This document shows positions 7,012 through 15,642 of a stretch of DNA of 51,682 nucleotides, one piece after another. Made by a program: the position numbers and the translations under genes. This DNA is from an uncultured bacterium. GTDB lineage: Bacteria > Cyanobacteriota > Vampirovibrionia > Gastranaerophilales > Gastranaerophilaceae. The stretch is from NCBI GenBank assembly GCA_902763805.1, contig CACWTN010000001.1:1-51682 (forward strand), written 5' to 3'. The notes beneath the pieces were generated by a model. That model saw only the letters and a list, made by a program, of their open reading frames with translations, did no database searches and was not told the DNA's origin. The number at the start of each line of letters is the position of its first letter. The stretch's first letter is position 1.

Positions 7012-8271
7012 ATGAGCAAATTAAAAATCGGCATTATTGGCTTTGGAACAGTTGGAACAGGTGTTTATAAAACATTACAGAACTTCCCCGACGTAGAAAT
7101 TGTTAAAATTGCCGTTAAAAATATAAACAAACCGCGTCCGGTTGAAACACCGGAAGGCTTGTTAACCGATAATCCGTTTGAAATCGTTAATGACCCGTCT
7201 ATTGATGTTCTTGTTGAACTTATAGGCGGAACAGAACCCGCTTGGGAATACATATCAACTGCAATAAAAAACGGTAAACACATAGTTACCGCAAATAAAG
7301 AACTCCTTGCGAAAAAAGGTGAAGAACTTTTTAATCTTGCGGAAGAACACAACCGTGTCTGTCTGTACGAAGCAGCTATTGCAGGCGGTATTCCGATAAT
7401 TATGCCGATTAAAACAATCTTAGCCGGAAACAAAATTAATAAAATTCAGGCAATCCTAAACGGCACGACAAACTACATTCTTACAAAAATGGATGCAGAC
7501 GGTGCTTCTTATGAAGATGTTTTAAGAGAAGCCCAAACTCTCGGCTATGCAGAAACAGACCCGACAGGTGATGTTGAAGGTTATGATGCTGCATACAAAA
7601 TCACAACCCTTGCAACTCTTGCGTTCAAAAAGCGTGTAAAACTTGAAAACGTGTACAGAGAAGGGATTACAAAAGTTAGAAAAGAGGATATGACTCACGC
7701 AAACGAACTCGGGTACAAAATAAAGCTAATTGCAAACGCAACCATTGATGAAAACGGAAACGCAGACGTAAGGGTTCATCCGATGCTGGTTTCAAATGAT
7801 ATGACACTTGCTCACATAAACTACGTTACAAACGCTGTTGCAATAAGCGGTCACCCGATAGGAAATATTGTCCTGTCCGGCCCGGGGGCGGGTGAGTTCC
7901 CGACTGCAAGCTCTGTTGTAGGTGATATTTTAGCTATAAGTGCCGAATTCGGAACTACAGACTATATGCTTCCAATGATGAGATGTCATCACGACCACAA
8001 AGCTAATCATGTTCACATCGACAATACGTTTAATAAGTATTACATATCAATAACCGCTCCGAACGCAATCGGTGTAATCGCAAAAATCGGTACAATATGC
8101 GCAAATAAAAACATCAGTCTTGCAAGTATTATGCAGAAAGAAGTTGCAGAAAACTCTACCGCAGATATTGTTGTAATTACTGAAAAATGTCAGGAAAAGC
8201 TTATTAAAGAAGTTGTAAACGAACTTGATAATTGTACAGTCAACAGCCTTATTCGTGTTGCCGAAGGGTAA
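7012..8271 (+). CDS. hom: Homoserine dehydrogenase
   Basis: Reduces aspartate semialdehyde to homoserine, the branch point to threonine and methionine. The 419 residues show an N-terminal Rossmann motif (GIIGFGTVGTG), VELIGG, the TANKELLAKKGEEL segment, the catalytic region (NGTTNYILTKM, ETDPTGDVEGYDAAYK) and a C-terminal ACT domain from about residue 345 (ITAPNAIGVIAKIG) for feedback control. The start is the ATG at 7012 with AGGAG ten bases upstream; the frame extends 14 codons further without a ribosome site. A -10 (TATAAT) lies near 6975. metG follows 74 bases downstream. Confidence 0.95.
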   Translation: MSKLKIGIIGFGTVGTGVYKTLQNFPDVEIVKIAVKNINKPRPVETPEGLLTDNPFEIVNDPSIDVLVELIGGTEPAWEYISTAIKNGKHIVTANKELLAKKGEELFNLAEEHNRVCLYEAAIAGGIPIIMPIKTILAGNKINKIQAILNGTTNYILTKMDADGASYEDVLREAQTLGYAETDPTGDVEGYDAAYKITTLATLAFKKRVKLENVYREGITKVRKEDMTHANELGYKIKLIANATIDENGNADVRVHPMLVSNDMTLAHINYVTNAVAISGHPIGNIVLSGPGAGEFPTASSVVGDILAISAEFGTTDYMLPMMRCHHDHKANHVHIDNTFNKYYISITAPNAIGVIAKIGTICANKNISLASIMQKEVAENSTADIVVITEKCQEKLIKEVVNELDNCTVNSLIRVAEG

Positions 8272-8345
8272 ATAAATTTGTTATGTAATTTATCTCTTTT
8301 GTCTTTATGGTAAAATTTTTTTATAAACAAAAGAGGATATTATAA

Positions 8346-9905
8346 ATGGAAAGATTTTACGCAACGACTGCAATAGATTATGTTAATGGTGCTCCGCATA
8401 TCGGACACGCTTATGAAAAGATTTTGACCGATGTCATATACAGACACTATACCCAAAGATGTGACAACACATTCTTCCTGACGGGGACTGATGAACACGG
8501 TATAAAAATTCAGAAAACATCTGCAGAAAAAGGGGTTTCACCAAAAGAATTCTGCGATATGAATGCTTCCAAATTCAAAGAAGCCTGGAAAGCTCTTGAT
8601 ATCGGGTATTCAAAATTCATAAGAACAACCGATGAAGACCACGAAAAAGTTGTACAAAAGATTTTCAAAAAACTCCTTGATAAAGGTGATATTTATAAAC
8701 ACGCTTATACAGGACTTTACTGTTCAGGCTGTGAAGCATTTTTGAGTGAAAAAGACCTGACAGAAGACGGACTTTGTCCCGACCACCAAAAGAAACCTGA
8801 AGTTGTGAGCGAAGAAAACTATTTCTTCAAACTTACAAAATATAAAGAAGCTATAATTAAACATATTCAGACACATCCTGATTTTATAATGCCCTCCTGG
8901 AGAGCAACAGAAGTTCTTAATCAGCTTGAACACATCGAAGATATTTCCGTTTCACGTTCAAAATCAAACGTAAGCTGGAATATTCCCGTTCCGGGTGATG
9001 ACGAACAGGGGATTTATGTTTGGATAGATGCTCTTTCAAACTATATTACAGCAATTGGATATGACCCTGACGGAAGCAGCGATTTATTCAAAGAGTTCTG
9101 GCCTGTTGACGTTCACGTAATCGGTAAAGACATTCTCAAATTCCACAGTATTTACTGGATAGGAATATTGATGGCTCTTGACTTACCGCTTCCGAAACAT
9201 ATTTTTGCTCACGGCTGGATTACAATTGATCAGACAAAGATGTCAAAATCACTGGGCAACGTTATTTCTCCGACATCTATTCTTGAAGCGTTTAATCTTG
9301 ATATCCCAGACCCGCTCAGATACTACATGGCGACAGCAGCACCGTGCGGAAAAGACGGAAACTACTCTGATGATGACTTCAAAGAAAAGGTTAATGCTCA
9401 TCTTGCAAACTCAATGGGCAACCTGCTTAACAGAACACTCTCAATGCTTGTTAAATACTTTGAAGGGGATATTAAACCAGAATTTCTCGGCAAAAATGAA
9501 CTTGCTGAACAAGCTAAGGAAACAATTAAGGCTGTTAAGCACCACTTTGATTACTTTGAAATTGCTGAAGCAGGACAAAAAGTTATTGAGCTTGTTGACG
9601 TTACAAACAAATACGTAACCGACAACGCTCCGTGGACTTTGGCAAAAGAGGGCAATATGGAAAGATGCGGAGTTGTTCTTACAAACGTTCTTGAAATTAT
9701 GTGCGTAATCACATCGCTGATTTACCCCTTCTGTCCGAATATTGCTAAAGCTATGTCCGAACAGCTGAGCTATGATTTAGGTACAAAATTAGACGATTTA
9801 ACTTGTGCAAACTTAATAGCAGGTCATTTAATCGACAAAGAAAATATTAAACCTGTATTCTTAAGAATGGACAGCGAACTGGCAGACAAATCCGCTAAAA
9901 AATAG
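8346..9905 (+). CDS. metG: Methionyl-tRNA synthetase
   Basis: Charges tRNA-Met. This is a 519-residue class I synthetase with the HIGH motif (PHIGHAYEK), the TGTDEHG loop, a zinc knuckle (CSGC, then CPDH, so the fourth ligand may be His rather than Cys), the KMSKSLGN loop and an anticodon-binding helical bundle at the C-terminus. The C-terminal EMAP-type tRNA-binding domain found in some MetRS is absent. GAGGAT precedes the ATG. queD follows after 10 bases with its own strong ribosome site, so the two are probably co-transcribed. Confidence 0.96.
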   Translation: MERFYATTAIDYVNGAPHIGHAYEKILTDVIYRHYTQRCDNTFFLTGTDEHGIKIQKTSAEKGVSPKEFCDMNASKFKEAWKALDIGYSKFIRTTDEDHEKVVQKIFKKLLDKGDIYKHAYTGLYCSGCEAFLSEKDLTEDGLCPDHQKKPEVVSEENYFFKLTKYKEAIIKHIQTHPDFIMPSWRATEVLNQLEHIEDISVSRSKSNVSWNIPVPGDDEQGIYVWIDALSNYITAIGYDPDGSSDLFKEFWPVDVHVIGKDILKFHSIYWIGILMALDLPLPKHIFAHGWITIDQTKMSKSLGNVISPTSILEAFNLDIPDPLRYYMATAAPCGKDGNYSDDDFKEKVNAHLANSMGNLLNRTLSMLVKYFEGDIKPEFLGKNELAEQAKETIKAVKHHFDYFEIAEAGQKVIELVDVTNKYVTDNAPWTLAKEGNMERCGVVLTNVLEIMCVITSLIYPFCPNIAKAMSEQLSYDLGTKLDDLTCANLIAGHLIDKENIKPVFLRMDSELADKSAKK

Positions 9906-9915
9906 GAGGTTGCTG

Positions 9916-10275
9916 ATGTTTGAACTAAAAGCACAGATGTATTTTTCTGCAGCACACCATTTGCTTAACTACAACGGCAAATGCGAAAATATGCATGGGC
10001 ACAACTGGCTTGTAGAAGCTTTTGTCAGCGGAACCGAGCTTGACAAAAGCAACATACTTGTTGACTATAAAGTGATAAAAAATAATCTCAAAGAAGTTCT
10101 TGATTACCTTGACCATAAGGATATAAACGAACTGCCGGAATTCAACGGCATAAGTCCGAGCAGTGAAATTCTGGCTAAGTTTATTTATAAAAAGATGAAG
10201 GAGCGTATTCCTTTGACAAGCAAAGTTTCCGTCTGGGAAACCTCAACTTCTTGCGCAAGCTACTTTGAGGGGTAA
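9916..10275 (+). CDS. queD: 6-carboxy-tetrahydropterin synthase (QueD / PTPS family)
   Basis: Converts 7,8-dihydroneopterin triphosphate to 6-carboxy-tetrahydropterin in the queuosine/7-deazaguanine pathway. The 119 residues contain the zinc-binding His residues (SAAHHL and HGHNW), the catalytic Cys in GKCENMHGH, the LDHKDIN motif with the catalytic His, and the substrate-binding Glu near the end (VWETSTS). The start is the ATG at 9916, six bases after a perfect AGGAGG. An in-frame TTG at 9910 overlaps that site and is unlikely. No other queuosine genes are in the window. Confidence 0.92.
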   Translation: MFELKAQMYFSAAHHLLNYNGKCENMHGHNWLVEAFVSGTELDKSNILVDYKVIKNNLKEVLDYLDHKDINELPEFNGISPSSEILAKFIYKKMKERIPLTSKVSVWETSTSCASYFEG

Positions 10276-10283
10276 ATATTTTT

Positions 10284-10310
10284 GGCTGGTATTATAATTA
10301 CCGGCTTTTT
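10284..10310 (+). terminator. Terminator downstream of queD
   Basis: GCTGGTA (10285-10291) pairs with TACCGGC with one G-U, and the stem is followed by TTTTT. It separates the metG-queD unit from uppP. Confidence 0.75.
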
Positions 10311-10328
10311 GTCCAAAAAGGGGGATAA

Positions 10329-11171
10329 ATGGATTTAATACAAACAATATTAATGGGAATAGTACAAGGGTTGAGCGAATTTTTACCGATTTCAAGTTCG
10401 GCGCACCTTGTTTTTACATCTAATTTTTATAAAGTATTCAAAGGAATAGAAATCGTACAGGAATCAAACCAGGAGGTTTTTCTTGATATAATGCTCCACC
10501 TTGGAACACTTATTGCGGTTTTAATCTTCTTCAGAAAAGATATTATGAACATCGTTAAGGCTCTTTATTTTGGGTTAAAAAATAAAGATTATTCCTCCAA
10601 AGACTTTAAAACAGGGATTTACATAATGCTTGGCACGGTAATTACCGTTTTAATCGCATTTCCGTTAAATGAAGTTGCTGAGTTTTTGGTATTTAAGCCT
10701 GCTGTCGTTGGCGGTCTTTTAATATTTACAGGCTGTTTGCTTTTGTTCTCAGAATGGTTCGGGAAACGTATAAAAGATAAAAAAGATATTACATTAAAAA
10801 GCTCTGTTTTAATTGCTATAGCACAAGGTCTTGCCGCACTCCCCGGTTTTTCACGCTCCGGATTAACAATTGCAACAGGACTTTTGAGCGGACACGACAG
10901 AAAAACGGCTGCTGAATATTCTTTCTTATTAAGCATACCGATTATTCTCGGAGCTTCAATGGTTTATCCTCTGATAAAAATTGATTTTGCAGAAGTCGTT
11001 ACATACAACTGGACCGCAATAATAGCAGGAACTATCGTTTCCGCAATTGTCGGATATCTTTGTATTAAATATTTCCTTAAATTTGTAAGCAGATTTTCAC
11101 TCGGCATTTTTGGATACTATTGCCTGTTTATGGGTATCATAACTGCTGTATTCTTTTCAATTAAAGGTTAG
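10329..11171 (+). CDS. uppP: Undecaprenyl-diphosphatase
   Basis: Integral membrane enzyme that dephosphorylates undecaprenyl diphosphate, recycling the lipid carrier for peptidoglycan and O-antigen synthesis. The 280 residues have eight or so membrane helices. Both family signatures are present: GLSEFLPISSSAHL near the N-terminus with the catalytic Glu and Ser, and LPGFSRSGLTIATG with the phosphate-binding Arg. A GGGGGATAA ribosome site precedes the ATG. deoC follows after 8 bases, making uppP the first gene of a uppP-deoC-yidD-kinase operon. Confidence 0.96.
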   Translation: MDLIQTILMGIVQGLSEFLPISSSAHLVFTSNFYKVFKGIEIVQESNQEVFLDIMLHLGTLIAVLIFFRKDIMNIVKALYFGLKNKDYSSKDFKTGIYIMLGTVITVLIAFPLNEVAEFLVFKPAVVGGLLIFTGCLLLFSEWFGKRIKDKKDITLKSSVLIAIAQGLAALPGFSRSGLTIATGLLSGHDRKTAAEYSFLLSIPIILGASMVYPLIKIDFAEVVTYNWTAIIAGTIVSAIVGYLCIKYFLKFVSRFSLGIFGYYCLFMGIITAVFFSIKG

Positions 11172-11179
11172 GAGGTCTT

Positions 11180-11836
11180 ATGGAGCTTAATAAATACATT
11201 GAACATACTTTATTAAAACAAAATGCATCAAGGGCTGAAGTTAAGAATTTACTTGACGAAGCGGCTGAATATAAGTTTTTGGGAGTTTGCGTAAATCCCT
11301 GCAATGTTGCTTATGCAAGACAGTATCTAAATGATATCGGCGCTAATGATATTAAAGTTGTTACGGTTATTGGTTTTCCTCTCGGTCAAAGCACAACCGA
11401 AATAAAAATTCTTGAAACCGTTGATGCAATAAAAAACGGGGCTGATGAAATCGACATGGTAATCAATGGCGGTAAGCTTAAAGACAAAGAGTATGACTAC
11501 ATTACAGATGAAATATCCAAGATAAAATTTGCCTGCCAGGGACACAATTTGAAGGTAATTTTAGAAACAGATTTATTAACACAGGAAGAAATAAAAAAAG
11601 CTTGCGAACTTTGCATAAAAGGCGGTGCTGATTTTGTCAAAACATCGACAGGTTTTGTTAAAAACGGTGTCGGAGCAAAAGCCGAAGATGTAAAGCTTAT
11701 GTACGAAACAGTAAAAGATGCAGGTCTGCAGGTTAAGGCATCAGGCGGAATTCGTGACAAGGAAGCTGCACTCAGAATGATTGACGCAGGTGCAGTAAGA
11801 CTTGGAACAAGCTCAGGAGTCGCAATTTGCTCATAA
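11180..11836 (+). CDS. deoC: Deoxyribose-phosphate aldolase
   Basis: Cleaves 2-deoxyribose-5-phosphate to glyceraldehyde-3-phosphate and acetaldehyde in deoxynucleoside breakdown. The 218-residue TIM barrel contains the Schiff-base lysine in VKTSTGF, the proton-relay lysine in VKASGGIRD and the phosphate-binding RLGTSSG loop. AGGAGG precedes the ATG. Its end overlaps yidD by 10 bases. It is an ordinary length and not near other deo genes. Confidence 0.95.
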   Translation: MELNKYIEHTLLKQNASRAEVKNLLDEAAEYKFLGVCVNPCNVAYARQYLNDIGANDIKVVTVIGFPLGQSTTEIKILETVDAIKNGADEIDMVINGGKLKDKEYDYITDEISKIKFACQGHNLKVILETDLLTQEEIKKACELCIKGGADFVKTSTGFVKNGVGAKAEDVKLMYETVKDAGLQVKASGGIRDKEAALRMIDAGAVRLGTSSGVAICS

Positions 11837-12048
11837 AAAAGTTATTATTGTTTTTAATCAATTTATACCAAAAACTGACTTCTTTTCTTCCGCACAGATG
11901 CAGATTTTATCCGAGTTGTTCTCAGTACATGAAAGAAGCGATAATAAGATTTGGTATATTTAAAGGCGGCTGGCTCGGTATAAAACGCATTTGCAGATGT
12001 CACCCGCTGAATGAAGGCGGATACGATCCTGTTCCTGAGGAGTTATAA
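11827..12048 (+). CDS. yidD: Membrane protein insertion efficiency factor YidD
   Basis: A 73-residue protein of the YidD family, thought to assist YidC in inserting proteins into the inner membrane. Signatures: an amphipathic N-terminus followed by [39 protein letters not shown]. The start is a TTG inside the end of deoC, eight bases after AGGAG. The usual neighbours (rpmH, rnpA, yidC) are absent; here it sits between deoC and a P-loop kinase. Confidence 0.93.
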   Translation: MLIKKLLLFLINLYQKLTSFLPHRCRFYPSCSQYMKEAIIRFGIFKGGWLGIKRICRCHPLNEGGYDPVPEEL

Positions 12049-12049
12049 A

Positions 12050-12565
12050 ATGGCAGACAAAATAATTATTTTTTCGGGAAAACAATATTCAGGCAAAGAC
12101 ACGGCAGCAAAGATTTTAATGGAGGCAATGCCTTCTTTTAAGCGCTGTGCAATGGGCGATGTAATTAAACTTGAATACGGAAAACTTCATAATGTAAGCT
12201 ATGAAGAAATAGAAGCAAATAAACCGAAATACCGGCAGGGATTAATTGACCTCGGTAATTGGGGACGCAGCCAAAGTCAGGATTACTGGCTCGAAAAAAT
12301 TATTGCTCAGGAAGGTAATATTGTAGTCACAGATGTCAGAATTAAACACGAATATGAAATCTTCAAATCAGCAGGCGCAATCTCAATTCGAATAGAAGCT
12401 GACAGAGAGCTTAGAGAACAACGCGGCGGAAAACTTGTCGGAGAAGACGATGTTACCGAAGTTGATCTTGATAATGTTCCTGATTGGGATTATATAATCG
12501 ACAATAACATGGACTATGAAACATTGAAGAAAGAAGTTTTATCAATAGTTCAGCAATTGAGTTAA
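12050..12565 (+). CDS. P-loop kinase, phosphomevalonate kinase / dNMP kinase-like
   Basis: A 171-residue small kinase with a Walker A loop (SGKQYSGKDTAA), a central WGRSQSQDYW segment, TDVRIKHEYE, and an Arg-rich lid (RIEADRELREQRGG). The general pattern matches the animal-type phosphomevalonate kinase fold and phage-type deoxynucleotide kinases. Substrate cannot be decided from sequence; a dNMP kinase role would suit its neighbour deoC, but that is inference. The ATG at 12050 follows GAGGAG and starts two bases after yidD ends. Its stop overlaps that of the convergent 468-aa gene by 4 bases, with no terminator between. Confidence 0.7.
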   Translation: MADKIIIFSGKQYSGKDTAAKILMEAMPSFKRCAMGDVIKLEYGKLHNVSYEEIEANKPKYRQGLIDLGNWGRSQSQDYWLEKIIAQEGNIVVTDVRIKHEYEIFKSAGAISIRIEADRELREQRGGKLVGEDDVTEVDLDNVPDWDYIIDNNMDYETLKKEVLSIVQQLS

Positions 12566-13968
12566 GCATTTTTTACCTCACCTTCTTTTGTAACATTTTT
12601 TTCATTTTCTGCCATTAGTAATTCCGTTTTATTTTTAGGAAACAGCTTGTGGCTTACAGAGCTTCCGAGCGCACTCAAAACCATACCTGAGCCGGTACCG
12701 AGCACCATACCTTTACCACCTGAGAAGAGCATTGCAGTAAGAGCTGTTGAAACGCCCAAACCTGCGATTACAGGTAGCGCTCCTGATATAAACCTTGAGA
12801 TTCTGTCCTCTTTTGTATCTGCAACGCCTATCGCAATACCGCTCACGGCTAAACTGCCCAGAGCCGTTAATACATCAGTCGGTGCGCTTCCGAGTACCAA
12901 ATCCCGTTTCTTATCAAAATATTCTACACATTCGGTCGCATTGGCTTTTCTCATAACTTTTTCGGTATGCTTTATGCTTTCTTCCAATGCCAATTTTTCT
13001 TCTTGTGTCAGATGGGGAGAAAGAATCTCAACAAGTTCTCTGTATGCTCCCTGTTTTGTTTTTCCGTCACCTACCAGTGAGTTAATAACATTTACTCCTT
13101 CTTCTTCTATCCTATTGCGTTCGGACATCAGAGAATCCTCTGCCCAGAAGGTACAGGTATCCTTCAACTTCATATTATCTTTGAAAGGTTTTTGTTTTAT
13201 TTTTCCGGCAATAGTATCTTTTGCCTGAATAATCTTTGCAGAAACATCACGTTCGAGGTTCTGCATTATTTTTTCCTGATTTTTTAATCTTTCTGCTGTT
13301 TTTTCAGGAGTAAAATATTCTTTCGCAGTTTCTATCTCTTTAAGTTTTTTTTCAAAAACAGCTTTATCTGAAGTATTAAGCCTGTTTTTATAGTACCCCA
13401 ATACATCTTCAAGCATACTTGTATGCTTAGAAACGCTCTTATATTTGCCAAAAACAGTCTGCCTGCTTATTTTATCAAACCCTTTGGTTATTGATTGGTG
13501 TATTTTTTTTGTTACGGAAGTTTTATTGCATAATTTCTGAAACAGTTCATCTTTAACAGAGTTCCCGTTATTGAGAATCTGTATAATATTTGTCAGACCC
13601 GTTAAGAATTTTTCTTTTGCTTTGTTCCATTTACCCCAAAATGAATCATCTACTTTTGCTTTGTTAGCGGCTTTAGTTGATTTCGTTTTCAATTTATTAA
13701 CCAATGATGATGAAAACTTCGGGTTTAACAGGGCAACAATTGCACTCAAAACGAGAACCGTACTACCTACCCTTATTGCGGTTTTGTGTGATTTTTTCTT
13801 TTCCTCGGTTTTTGGTTCAGGGACAAATGTGTCAACGGTAGTATTAACAATATTTTCTACCTTATCAATTGGCTTTGTGACAATATCAAGACCGCCCTGT
13901 TCCTTCGCTTTGAACGGAACAGACCTGATACTAACGTAATTATACGGATTATTGTTTACGCCTGACAC
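12562..13968 (-). CDS. Hypothetical membrane-associated protein (468 aa), VPFKAK motif
   Basis: I do not recognise the family. The likely start is a GTG at 13968 with AGGTGA upstream. After an Asn-rich N-terminus comes VPFKAKEQGG (about 17-26), one hydrophobic segment near residues 65-82 (VGSTVLVLSAIVALL), a long Lys/Glu-rich helical middle (about 90-350) and a C-terminal set of Gly/Ala-rich hydrophobic segments (VLTALGSLAVSGIAIGVA, ISGALPVIAGLGVSTALTAMLF, GMVLGTGSGMVLSALGSSV). It is monocistronic and is driven by copy C of the GGCAA-N16-TACTTTATATATA promoter. The gene end overlaps the convergent kinase gene by 4 bases. Confidence 0.8.
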   Translation of the reverse strand: MSGVNNNPYNYVSIRSVPFKAKEQGGLDIVTKPIDKVENIVNTTVDTFVPEPKTEEKKKSHKTAIRVGSTVLVLSAIVALLNPKFSSSLVNKLKTKSTKAANKAKVDDSFWGKWNKAKEKFLTGLTNIIQILNNGNSVKDELFQKLCNKTSVTKKIHQSITKGFDKISRQTVFGKYKSVSKHTSMLEDVLGYYKNRLNTSDKAVFEKKLKEIETAKEYFTPEKTAERLKNQEKIMQNLERDVSAKIIQAKDTIAGKIKQKPFKDNMKLKDTCTFWAEDSLMSERNRIEEEGVNVINSLVGDGKTKQGAYRELVEILSPHLTQEEKLALEESIKHTEKVMRKANATECVEYFDKKRDLVLGSAPTDVLTALGSLAVSGIAIGVADTKEDRISRFISGALPVIAGLGVSTALTAMLFSGGKGMVLGTGSGMVLSALGSSVSHKLFPKNKTELLMAENEKNVTKEGEVKNA

Positions 13969-13996
13969 AATATCACCTGCAAATATTAACCTTCCA

Positions 13997-14030
13997 TATA
14001 TATAAAGTACATCATCGGGTCAAATTTGCC
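13997..14030 (-). promoter_or_regulatory. GGCAA-N16-TACTTTATATATA promoter, copy C
   Basis: Minus strand: GGCAA at 14030-14026, 16-base spacer, TACTTTATATATA at 14009-13997, all positions matching copies A and B. It ends 29 bases before the GTG start at 13968, so it is well placed as the promoter. Confidence 0.7.
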
Positions 14031-14071
14031 AAAAAAGTATGTTTTTGTTAAGACATGTTGCAATAAATTGC

Positions 14072-14974
14072 TTACAAATCAGTAATTGTACCGTCTGAAG
14101 CTTTAAAAAATATTTTTTTTATAGAACCGTCTTTGTTGTATTCGGTTATTCTCAGACAGTCGTCACACTCTGAGGTTGAACGGTACGGGATTTTGTTTTT
14201 ACCTTTGTACTGAAATTTTTCGTTTCTGACATCATCGTACACAATTCGCCCATGCTTGTCATAAATATTATTACTGTCGTTGCTTTCCGGCTCAGTGGAA
14301 TTTGACTCCCAATATATTAAAACCCCGTTTTCATTATATTCTTTTCTTTTGTTTTCCTTAATTTTTTGCGAATTAATATTACTGCTGTCGGCAGGATGTT
14401 CGCTGTAATATCTGTTTTCTTTGATATTTCCGTTCGGCCAGAATATTTGTTCTGTTTGAATTACTTCATTTGAATCATTTGACTGATATTCGGTTTTTAC
14501 AATTTTCGTACTGTCGGGAAGCTCTGTTTCGGTAATTGTATTTCCGGCTTCATCAGTTTCGGAATGAACAACTGTTCTCAAACCTTGCGGATCAATTGAA
14601 ATCTGGTATCCCAAACTGTCCTTTTTTACGGAACCGTCAGGAAAGACTGTTTCTGTCCAGGAATATGAATTGGCGTCAATGTTGTTATTATCGCTGGGAT
14701 CATAGTGATAATATTTTTTTGGTTCATTCATAATCTTGAGGTCAAGAGATGCTTTTTCTCTGTCATATTGCTCCTTTTCGGATGAGTTTTTCAGCGGTTT
14801 ACCGTTATTATTGCAGGATACACATGCCATCATAGAAACAGCCAAAAGAGAGTATCCGATATTGCGCAAAGCATTTTTCTTTACACCGCAAAAATTAATA
14901 TCGCTTATTTTTGTACTTCTTTTTGATACAGAATTGCAGTAATACGGTTTATATAAATCAACCTTTAAATACAT
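14072..14974 (-). CDS. Hypothetical lipoprotein-like protein (300 aa) with MORN-like repeats
   Basis: I do not recognise a named family. The N-terminus (about 1-30) is hydrophilic and contains INFCGVKKN. A hydrophobic segment follows (NIGYSLLAVSMMACVSCNN, about 35-55), ending in a lipobox-like LLAVSMMACVSC, so it may be anchored by lipid or by the helix. The remainder consists of short beta-type units such as FPDGSVKKDS, WPNGNIKENRYY and YNKDGSIKKIFF. These resemble MORN/YwqK-like repeats. The 222-aa protein at 43808 has similar units (FPNGNIVKTNRT). No GGCAA-N16 promoter is visible upstream. Confidence 0.75.
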   Translation of the reverse strand: MYLKVDLYKPYYCNSVSKRSTKISDINFCGVKKNALRNIGYSLLAVSMMACVSCNNNGKPLKNSSEKEQYDREKASLDLKIMNEPKKYYHYDPSDNNNIDANSYSWTETVFPDGSVKKDSLGYQISIDPQGLRTVVHSETDEAGNTITETELPDSTKIVKTEYQSNDSNEVIQTEQIFWPNGNIKENRYYSEHPADSSNINSQKIKENKRKEYNENGVLIYWESNSTEPESNDSNNIYDKHGRIVYDDVRNEKFQYKGKNKIPYRSTSECDDCLRITEYNKDGSIKKIFFKASDGTITDL

Positions 14975-15054
14975 TCTAAACTCCGAAAACTTTTATACTT
15001 TATTTAAAATACACACAAAAAATTTTTTGCTACCCTTTCAGTATAATATAAAAA

Positions 15055-15088
15055 CATAAAAACCGCCGATAAAATATATTATCGGCGG
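15055..15088 (-). terminator. Terminator of hpf
   Basis: CCGCCGATAA (15063-15072) pairs perfectly with TTATCGGCGG (15079-15088). On the minus strand the stem is followed by TTTTT. It lies 33 bases downstream of the hpf stop. Confidence 0.85.
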
Positions 15089-15120
15089 AGTTTGATAAAT
15101 CTCGTTAAAAAAACTATATA

Positions 15121-15471
15121 TTAACTTTCTACTACCTCAGGAGTTTCACTATTTCTGATAGTTGACTTGTCTGAAGATAGAGATTTGTCTTTAAACTTCT
15201 TAACTTGTCTGTCTAATTTGTCAGCCAGTAAATCAATACTTGCGTACATGGACTCAGCTGATTCTTCGCAATGAACAACACCTGTGTTCATTTTGCAGGA
15301 TACTTCTGCAACGTGTTTGCCTGTTGCTGCGGGGTTTTTGATAACTGACAGGATTACGTCTATTGCTGTAATTTGGTCGTAGTGATTAACAACTTTGCCG
15401 ACTTTTTCTTTTACGTAAGCCTTAATAGCATCAGTAATCTCAATGTTCTTACCATTTACGTGTATATGCAT
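15121..15471 (-). CDS. hpf: Ribosome hibernation-promoting factor (HPF/RaiA family)
   Basis: Binds the 30S decoding centre and inactivates or dimerises ribosomes in stationary phase. The 116 residues match the HPF N-terminal domain (HVNGKNIEITDAIKAYVKEKV, HVAEVSCKMN, SMYASIDLLADKLDRQVKKFKDK). A C-terminal dimerisation domain of long HPF is missing, so this is the short form, with a disordered Ser/Thr/Glu tail. The ATG at 15471 stands 5 bases after AGGAGG; a GTG two codons upstream overlaps that site and is less likely. It has its own terminator. Confidence 0.93.
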   Translation of the reverse strand: MHIHVNGKNIEITDAIKAYVKEKVGKVVNHYDQITAIDVILSVIKNPAATGKHVAEVSCKMNTGVVHCEESAESMYASIDLLADKLDRQVKKFKDKSLSSDKSTIRNSETPEVVES

Positions 15472-15642
15472 GTACACCTCCTAATAACTACATTATCTAT
15501 TGTACTATATTTTTCCATGTTTTTAAAGTGGGAGGATAAATATTCTAAAACAAATTTAACAAAATTTTCCACGACATTTTCAAACAAGAATACTTAGTTA
15601 TAAGGACTTCCTGCAAACAGTTAAAATATCGTGTAATACAAA

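Noticed and set aside
8272..8345. A possible T-box or SAM element before metG.
   Set aside because: Only 74 AT-rich bases, no specifier stem or terminator.
14988..15010. A sixth TACTTTAT-like box.
   Set aside because: No GGCAA 16 bases before it, and it points away from the gene at 14974.
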